Origin: Mycolicibacterium xanthum
GTDB lineage: Bacteria > Actinomycetota > Actinomycetes > Mycobacteriales > Mycobacteriaceae
Assembly (NCBI RefSeq): GCF_019710635.1
Contig: NZ_JAIFZS010000064.1
Location: 1-38,105 of the forward strand
DNA: 38,105 nucleotides
Reading direction: 5' to 3'
This document shows, in pieces, positions 33,158 through 38,105 of this stretch. The notes under the pieces were generated by a model, which saw nothing but the letters and a program-made list of their open reading frames with translations, ran no database searches and was not told where the DNA came from. A program made the position numbers and the translations under genes. Every line of letters begins with the position of its first letter. Positions within the stretch are counted from its first letter, which is position 1.

Positions 33158-33730
33158 ATGTTTGCCGCGCTGTTGGACACCTCAGTGCTGTGGCCCAGCC
33201 TGCAGCGCGACTTCCTGCCATCTCTGGCAATCGAGGGCTTGTATCGGCCCTTGTGGTCATCAGCGATCCTCGACGAATTGTGTTACCACGAAGCACAAAA
33301 GCTCATAAGCCGTCGCCACGACCCTGCCCTGGCAGAACAGCAAGCCCAACGCCTCGTAGATCAGATGAGTTTGGCGTTCGACGATGCCGTTGTGGCGAAC
33401 TGGGAAAATCTGGAAGGCACGTTCGGACTGCCCGACGTCGACGATGAACATGTGGTCGCGGCGGCACTCGTAGGAGGGGCCGACGTGATCGTCACGAGCA
33501 ATGCACGAGACTTTCCACCGCAACAGATCCCCCAGTCGCTCATGGTGATATCACCTGCTCAGTTCGCTGCCGACACAGTCTCGGCGTCCCCCGACGTCGC
33601 CCTTCAGGCGGTGGTTGCCATGTCCTCCAGATTCGCCCGGCCGCAGTCCACGGTCGACGAGATTTTGGATCGTCTCGTTGCGAGTTACGCCATGATCGAA
33701 GCCGTCGAACTCATCCGTTGCGCCAGGTAG
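33158..33730 (+). CDS. PIN-domain ribonuclease toxin
   Basis: A 190-residue PIN protein. Acidic metal ligands are in LLDTSVLWPS (D7), AILDELCYHE, and FGLPDVDDEHVVAAALVGGADVIVTSNARDF, which holds the two later Asp residues. PIN toxins cleave RNA, often tRNA or rRNA. The ATG at 33158 is chosen because it directly precedes the D-T-S motif as in the family; a longer frame begins inside the antitoxin gene. Its end overlaps the possible start of the next gene by 13 bases, so the three may be co-transcribed. Confidence 0.85.
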   Translation: MFAALLDTSVLWPSLQRDFLPSLAIEGLYRPLWSSAILDELCYHEAQKLISRRHDPALAEQQAQRLVDQMSLAFDDAVVANWENLEGTFGLPDVDDEHVVAAALVGGADVIVTSNARDFPPQQIPQSLMVISPAQFAADTVSASPDVALQAVVAMSSRFARPQSTVDEILDRLVASYAMIEAVELIRCAR

Positions 33731-36118
33731 CGGATATTCGAGGAGTACTGATCGTTAGCGGTATCGAGAAGTTCCCCGGTGAGTTGGATACGCTGCGTAC
33801 CGACAACGCGCGTCTGCGTCGGCTCCTCCGATTGAGCGAGGAGCAGGCTCGGGCGGCGGCCAGCGATCAGGCCACGCTGACCGGAGCCCCTGCCTCGCCG
33901 GTGACCATGGGCTCGAGCTCAGCCGACAAGGTGCGGTTCTTCTTCGACCTGTTCCGCTGTCGCACCGATGTTTACGCGGTGCGCTGGGAGAACCGGCGAG
34001 ATGGCCGATCGGGCTGGATGCCGGCGATCAAAGGCTACTGGCGCAAGGGTATGAGTCGTGCAGACGCCCCTTACCTGCCGCTGACTCCAGAGGTCGTCGA
34101 TGCCCACCTGCGCGGCGAGGCACACATCGGCCTGTACCCGCTCAGCGACGACGACACCTGCTGGTGGGTCGCAGCGGACTTCGACAAAGAAGCCGCGATG
34201 CTTGACGCCCTCTCATACATGAAAGCAGCACGTTCCCAGGGTATTCCAGCTGCAATGGAGGTTTCGCAGTCCGGACGAGGCGCTCACGTCTGGATTTTCT
34301 TCGCCCACGCCATCTCGGCGTCGGTCGCCCGGAGCCTGGCGACAAGTCTGCTGGGTGAGGCATTTCGCCTGCGCGGCAGCATGCATTTGAGCAGCTACGA
34401 CCGCTTGTTTCCTTCCCAAGACGTCCACACCGGACGAGGTGTGGGCAATCTCATCGCCGCACCGATGAACGGTAAACGCCGGCAGCACGGCACCACCGTC
34501 TTCCTCGACCCCGCCACCCTCGAACCATACGAGGATCAGTGGGCCTACCTATCGAGCATCGCCCGACTGTCCACCAAAGACGTGGCCACGCTGGCGCGCC
34601 AGCTTCCCGACCCGCAGATCGGCCACGACGTCCGACGTCTGCAACTACCGACCTCGTCACGCATCGTCCCACGCCCCGCAACCATCGTCCGCGCTCAGTT
34701 CGGCTCCCAAATGACAATGACAGCCAACGACCTTGGCCCAGCAATGATCTCAGCGGTCAAACACGCCGCATCCATACGCAACCCCGAGTTCGATGTCCGC
34801 CAACGCGCCCGCCGCAGCACCTGGGACACACCACGATTCCTCTACAGCTACGACGAGACCCCTGAGGGTGATCTCGTCCTGCCCCGCGGTCTACATCCGC
34901 TGCTGACCGAGCTCGTCGAATCGGCCGACAGCACGTTACGCGTTGACGACAACCGCGTCCCCGGCGAACACCACGAGTTCGCCCTCGGCACGCCGCTGCG
35001 TCCCGCCCAGGCCACCGCCCTGAGCCAGCTCCTCACGCACGACACGAGCGTGCTCATCGCACCGCCAGGTACCGGCAAGACGGTCATCGCCTGCGCGGCC
35101 ATCGAATCAAGAGCTACCGCGACTCTGGTTCTGGTCGATCGCAAAGCCCTGGCCGATCAATGGCGCGATCGGATCAGTAGCCACCTCGGGTTCAAATGCG
35201 GTCAGATCGGTGGTGGACGATCGAAGACCACCGGCATCCTGGACATTGCACTCCTACCGACGCTTGCCCGCCGTGACAACGTCGAAGACATCACCGCCAA
35301 CTATGGATTCGTGATTGTGGACGAGTGCCACCATGTCGCCGCGAGCGCATTCTTCGGCGTCCTCAGTCGCATACCGGCGCGGTACTGGCTCGGCCTGACC
35401 GCAACCCCGGAACGCCGTGACGGACTCGAAGATCTGATCTATCACCAACTCGGACCACACCATGTCGCTATTGATCAGCCACACACCGGACAGCTCCCCG
35501 TCGACGGCTCCGAGTTGCTGACGCCCCCACCCGGTATTGCACGTCCACCCGACTGAATTCGACTACCGCGGCGACGCCGACCCCACCGCACCGGGCGGAA
35601 TGGCCGAGATCTATCGAACCCTGGTCGCCGACCAGGCACGGCTCGACCAGGTCGTCGGCGACGTGCTGGCCTCCGCCGAAACCGGAGCCAACATCCTGGT
35701 ACTCACCACCTGGGTCGACCACCTCAACGCCATCACCGAAAGGCTTGAGACCGCCGGCAAGACCGTCACCGTTCTCAGCGGCGGCATGAAAGCTCGCGAG
35801 CGCCGCCAGATCACCGAGCAACTTGCCGACCACTCGCCTGATTCGAATCCGCTCCTGATAGTCGGCACCAGCTCGTTCATCGGGGAAGGCTTCGACTGCC
35901 CCGCCCTCGACACGTTGTTCCTGGCTGCGCCGATCACCTTCAAGAACCGGCTCGTGCAATACATCGGCCGCGTCACCCGGCCCTATCCCACGAAGACCGC
36001 CGCAACCGTGCACGACTACCACGACGAACTCACCCCCGTCATCGCCTCGTCGCTGAAGAAACGCGCCCCCGGCTACACCAAGATGGGCTTCCCCGACCCA
36101 CGCAAGATGCTTCGTTAG
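33718..36118 (+). pseudogene. TOTE-type primase (AEP)-helicase with a frameshift
   Basis: A large two-part protein. After a short coiled coil (LDTLRTDNARLRRLLRL) comes an archaeo-eukaryotic primase domain of TOTE conflict systems: DKVRFFFDLFRCRTDVYA, catalytic D154/D156 (VAADFD), SQSGRGAHVWIFF and GVGNLIAAPM. The superfamily 2 helicase follows with Walker A PPGTGKT near 448, DECHH near 535 and GLTATPERRDG. The first frame stops at 35556. The next resumes exactly in family sequence with VLHVHPTEFDYRGDADP and carries the second helicase lobe (GEGFDCPALD, QYIGRVTRPYP) to TAG 36118. Removing one C in 35524-35532 restores about 799 residues. The start is unsure: TTG at 33718 or a later TTG at 33784. 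Confidence 0.82.
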
Positions 36119-36208
36119 GAGTGACGCGCTTTACCCCCGAAGTCGAGCACGCTCGTAGCTGGCGACTTCGGCGCGCGCACAACGAGGGGTGCTGCCCAAA
36201 GACCATGG

Positions 36209-36242
36209 AAACGGCCCCCGGAGAGATCTCCGGGGGCCGTTT
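36209..36242. terminator. Strong bidirectional terminator at the island edge
   Basis: A perfect 16-bp inverted repeat, AAACGGCCCCCGGAGA (36209-36224) against 36227-36242, ending in TTT on either strand. It lies between the helicase stop and the 3' end of the tRNA gene and would end both transcripts. Confidence 0.92.
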
Positions 36243-36248
36243 CGCTAG

Positions 36249-36322
36249 TAGCGGGGACAGGATTCGAACCTGCGACCTCTGGGTTATGAGCCCAGCGAGC
36301 TACCGAGCTGCTCCACCCCGCG
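36249..36322 (-). tRNA. tRNA-Met(CAU), initiator type
   Basis: A 74-base cloverleaf on the minus strand. It begins CGCGGGGTGGAGCAG, has the anticodon arm CTGGG-CTCATAA-CCCAG, the T-arm GGTTCGAATCC and ends CCCCGCTA with no encoded CCA. The first base pair is mismatched (C1 opposite U72) and the anticodon stem holds three consecutive G-C pairs; both are hallmarks of initiator tRNA. The defence island lies on its 3' side, the usual side for integrated elements. Confidence 0.95.
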
Positions 36323-36334
36323 TCGGTGAACGCT

Positions 36335-36364
36335 AGGTTACCGAAGCTGCACCGGCGGTTCCAA
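36335..36364 (-). promoter_or_regulatory. Probable promoter of the tRNA gene
   Basis: On the minus strand TTGGAA (36364-36359) and TAACCT (36340-36335) are 18 bases apart, a reasonable -35/-10 pair, about 12 bases upstream of the mature tRNA 5' end. Confidence 0.45.
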
Positions 36365-36465
36365 ATCGCCTGTTCAGAGCCGGTTTCCCCACCGCGAGCG
36401 TGCGCATATGCACGCCTTTTGGCGGCGCGCCCCGGTGCAGACACGCACGCTAGCGGAGAAAAAAC

Positions 36466-37845
36466 TCAGCGGACCACCTGGCCGGTCGCGAAGACCCGGG
36501 CCGGGTCGTAGCGCTCGGCCAGTGCGGCCAGCCAGTGCCGGGTGTCCTCGGTGTACACCCGGGCCGGGCGGGCCGGGTCGTGCGACGGCGCGAAGTTGGG
36601 CATCTGCCCACCGGTCGACCACGGCGCGACCGCCGCGACGACGCCACGCGCATGCTCGGCGACGAACTCCGCGGTGTCGGGCATCGGGGCGCCGATCACC
36701 GCCAGCGAGAACGCCGCGTCGCGCTGGCAGAACGCGCTGGCCTGCCGCGCCGGGCGAGCCAGCGCGCCGCCGAGCAGCCGCAGCTCGACGATCACCTGCG
36801 GGGACCCCGAACCCGGCCCGACGACGGCCACCAGCGCGTCGACCGCCTCGGCCGGCAGCGCCGAGAGCAGCGCCTGGTCCTCGTTCGTCGGCATCGGGTC
36901 GACCGGGTCGCAGTGCACGGCGCCGATCGCCGCGTACGGCAGCACCTCCACGGTGTCCATCAGCGGTGTGGCCACCGCCCGCATCGGCGCCAGCAGCCGC
37001 TCCGCCTCGGCGAAGTCGCCGACCGCCGTGTAGCGCAGCGAGACCGTCATCCGGCCGGCCAGCGGTTCGGGCACGCCGGGCAACGGCGGCAGCTGCTGGA
37101 CGGCGATCGACGTGTTGACCGTCTCCGGCAGCCCGACACACCAGGCGCTCCAGCCGTGCAGTACGGCCGCGGCATCGGCACCGTCGAAATAGACTGCGCC
37201 GCCGTAGAACTCGGGGACCGGGGGCAGGTCGATCTCCACCGCGGTGACGATGCCCAGCGTGGCCTTGCCGCCCCGCAGCCCCCAGAACAGGTCGGCGTTG
37301 CTGTCCGGGGTGACCCGCAGCAGCCGGCCGTCCCCGGTGACCACGTCGAAGGCCCGGACATGATCGGAGGACAACCCGAAGGTGCGCACCAGCGGCCCGA
37401 CCCCGCCGCCGGTCAGGTATCCGACCACGCCGACACCGGGTGACGATCCGCACAGCGGCGCCAGGCCGTGCGGGGCGGCGGCGTCGATGACGTCCTGCCA
37501 GCGCGCCCCCGCGCCGACCCACGCGGTGCGGTTGAGCGGGTCGACGGTGCAGTGCTTCATCGCCGCGGTCTGCACCAGGATCGTGTCCTCACCCACCGCG
37601 ACGGCGCCGTGGCCGGTGGCCTGGACGGTGACCGTGAAGCCGTGCGCGGCGGCGAATCTGACGGCGCCGGCGACATCCTCGGGGGTGGTGGCCAGCACCA
37701 CCGCGGCCGGCGTCACCGGCGCGGCCACGTTCCACGGCGTGCAGCGCTCGTAGCCGGGCTCCCCCGGCAGCGCGACCTGCGTGGCGACGTGGTCGCGCAG
37801 CGTGCGCAACACCTCGTCGCGCGTCAGCTCGGTCGGTTCGGTCAT
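36466..37845 (-). CDS. FAD-linked oxidase (berberine-bridge-enzyme-like, VAO family)
   Basis: A 459-residue flavoenzyme. The N-terminal PCMH-type FAD domain has VTVQATGHGAVAV, whose His probably bonds FAD covalently, then WVGAGARWQDVIDAAAPHGLAPLCGSSPGVGVVGYLTGGGVG with a Cys that could form a second bond. GDLFWGLRGGKATLGIVT-type sequence follows (here ADLFWGLRGGKATLGIVTAVEIDL). The C-terminus ends RYDPARVFATGQVV, close to the BBE motif YDPxxxF. Such enzymes oxidise alcohols, sugars or alkaloid-like compounds with O2; the substrate is unknown. The ATG at 37845 has AAGGGA upstream. Confidence 0.88.
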   Translation of the reverse strand: MTEPTELTRDEVLRTLRDHVATQVALPGEPGYERCTPWNVAAPVTPAAVVLATTPEDVAGAVRFAAAHGFTVTVQATGHGAVAVGEDTILVQTAAMKHCTVDPLNRTAWVGAGARWQDVIDAAAPHGLAPLCGSSPGVGVVGYLTGGGVGPLVRTFGLSSDHVRAFDVVTGDGRLLRVTPDSNADLFWGLRGGKATLGIVTAVEIDLPPVPEFYGGAVYFDGADAAAVLHGWSAWCVGLPETVNTSIAVQQLPPLPGVPEPLAGRMTVSLRYTAVGDFAEAERLLAPMRAVATPLMDTVEVLPYAAIGAVHCDPVDPMPTNEDQALLSALPAEAVDALVAVVGPGSGSPQVIVELRLLGGALARPARQASAFCQRDAAFSLAVIGAPMPDTAEFVAEHARGVVAAVAPWSTGGQMPNFAPSHDPARPARVYTEDTRHWLAALAERYDPARVFATGQVVR

Positions 37846-37943
37846 CGGAAGTCCCTTCTCGGAAAGTCTGTGCTCGCCGAGAATCATGACCGACCGGCCT
37901 TGGCGCGCGCTTGGTCACGTCACCAAGAAAAAACCAAGGTTTG

Positions 37944-37980
37944 GGCGTGCCGGGTCGCGCGTAACGCGACCCGGCACGCC
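37944..37980 (-). terminator. Perfect 16-bp stem terminator
   Basis: GGCGTGCCGGGTCGCG (37944-37959) and 37965-37980 are exact complements around a 5-base loop. On the minus strand the stem follows the stop of the next gene by 14 bases and is followed by a T-rich stretch (TTGGTTTTTTC), an intrinsic terminator. Confidence 0.92.
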
Positions 37981-37994
37981 GAAATCGCGAGGTG

Positions 37995-38105
37995 CTAGGC
38001 CATCTCGGGGACCCGCAGATGCGCCAGCACCAGCTCGAACTCGCATTCGTCGAGCATCTCGGCGCCGCTGTCGCGCATCGTGGCGACCTTCATCGCGTCC
38101 GTGGC
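37995..38105 (-). CDS. C-terminal fragment of an unidentified gene (partial)
   Basis: An open frame runs from the window edge to TAG at 37995-37997, giving 36 residues with AMKVATMRDSGAEMLDECEF and ending LRVPEMA. It is followed by a strong terminator, which supports a real gene end. The fragment is too short to assign a family. Confidence 0.6.
   Translation of the reverse strand, partial: ATDAMKVATMRDSGAEMLDECEFELVLAHLRVPEMA

Noticed and set aside
36115..36444. Minus-strand frame across the tRNA region
   Set aside because: It translates the tRNA itself (the well-known spurious SSVARWAHNPEVAGSNPVPATS-like peptide) and a terminator.
1..38105. CRISPR arrays, rRNA genes or intact insertion sequences
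   Set aside because: All tandem repeats seen have short periods (9-30 bp) and no unique spacers; no transposase with intact domains or rRNA sequence was recognised.

Overview
The window is high-GC actinobacterial chromosome, most likely from a fast-growing Mycobacterium/Mycolicibacterium. The pointers are a complete mimABCD-type propane/acetone monooxygenase operon with its dedicated chaperonin and regulator (known from M. smegmatis and M. goodii), a DUF222/HNH-like C-terminus, an initiator tRNA of mycobacterial type, and GTG/TTG starts with tight ATGA/GTGA overlaps. Everything here was read from the sequence without database searches; family names rest on recognised motifs and gene order.

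Layout. (1) 1-171: 3' end of a gene resembling the DUF222/HNH family, then a hairpin. (2) 345-3863: a probable metal-stress block: a membrane protein with a repeated His-rich tail, a divergent OmpR-type response regulator/histidine kinase pair, and a convergent Met/His-rich DUF305 lipoprotein. (3) 3907-13148, minus strand: mimA-mimB-mimC-mimD, amidohydrolase, DUF59 protein, Zn alcohol dehydrogenase, mimG (GroEL-like) and a small ABM-domain protein. The genes are coupled by overlaps or short gaps, several of which hold short tandem repeats. (4) 13370-15130: mimR, divergent. Two perfect GTCTCA-N3-TGAGAC palindromes lie between mimR and mimA, and a third, related one (15345) precedes an unannotated 35-residue membrane microprotein (15152-15259). 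(5) 15400-18362: an AceE-like E1 enzyme and a divergent Lrp/AsnC regulator. (6) 18529-24158: a Pro-rich exported protein, an alpha/beta hydrolase, a large cyclase/ATPase/TPR regulator and a glyoxalase-fold protein.

(7) 24270-36118 is an accessory defence island. It opens with a broken tyrosine-recombinase tail and a small HTH gene, then carries on the minus strand a Wadjet set jetA-jetB-jetC-jetD followed by a Fic toxin with a small upstream antitoxin. A second, internally deleted copy of the HTH gene closes the Wadjet/Fic segment. A HTH/PIN toxin-antitoxin pair and a TOTE-type primase-helicase gene follow on the plus strand. The island stops at a strong palindromic terminator next to the 3' end of an initiator tRNA gene. 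jetD and the primase-helicase each carry one apparent single-base frameshift, and the repaired jetD frame runs without a stop into the Fic antitoxin. (8) 36466-38105: an FAD-linked oxidase, a strong terminator and the 3' end of an unidentified gene.

How the parts work together: MimR probably activates the mim operon (and perhaps the microprotein) in response to a small alcohol or ketone. MimA/MimC form the diiron hydroxylase, MimB supplies electrons, MimD couples the reaction, MimG folds the hydroxylase, and the dehydrogenase oxidises the alcohol product. In the island, Wadjet (plasmid restriction), Fic/antitoxin, PIN/antitoxin and TOTE modules form a typical anti-mobile-element cluster, but its frameshifts suggest that it is partly decayed, phase-variable or affected by sequencing errors.
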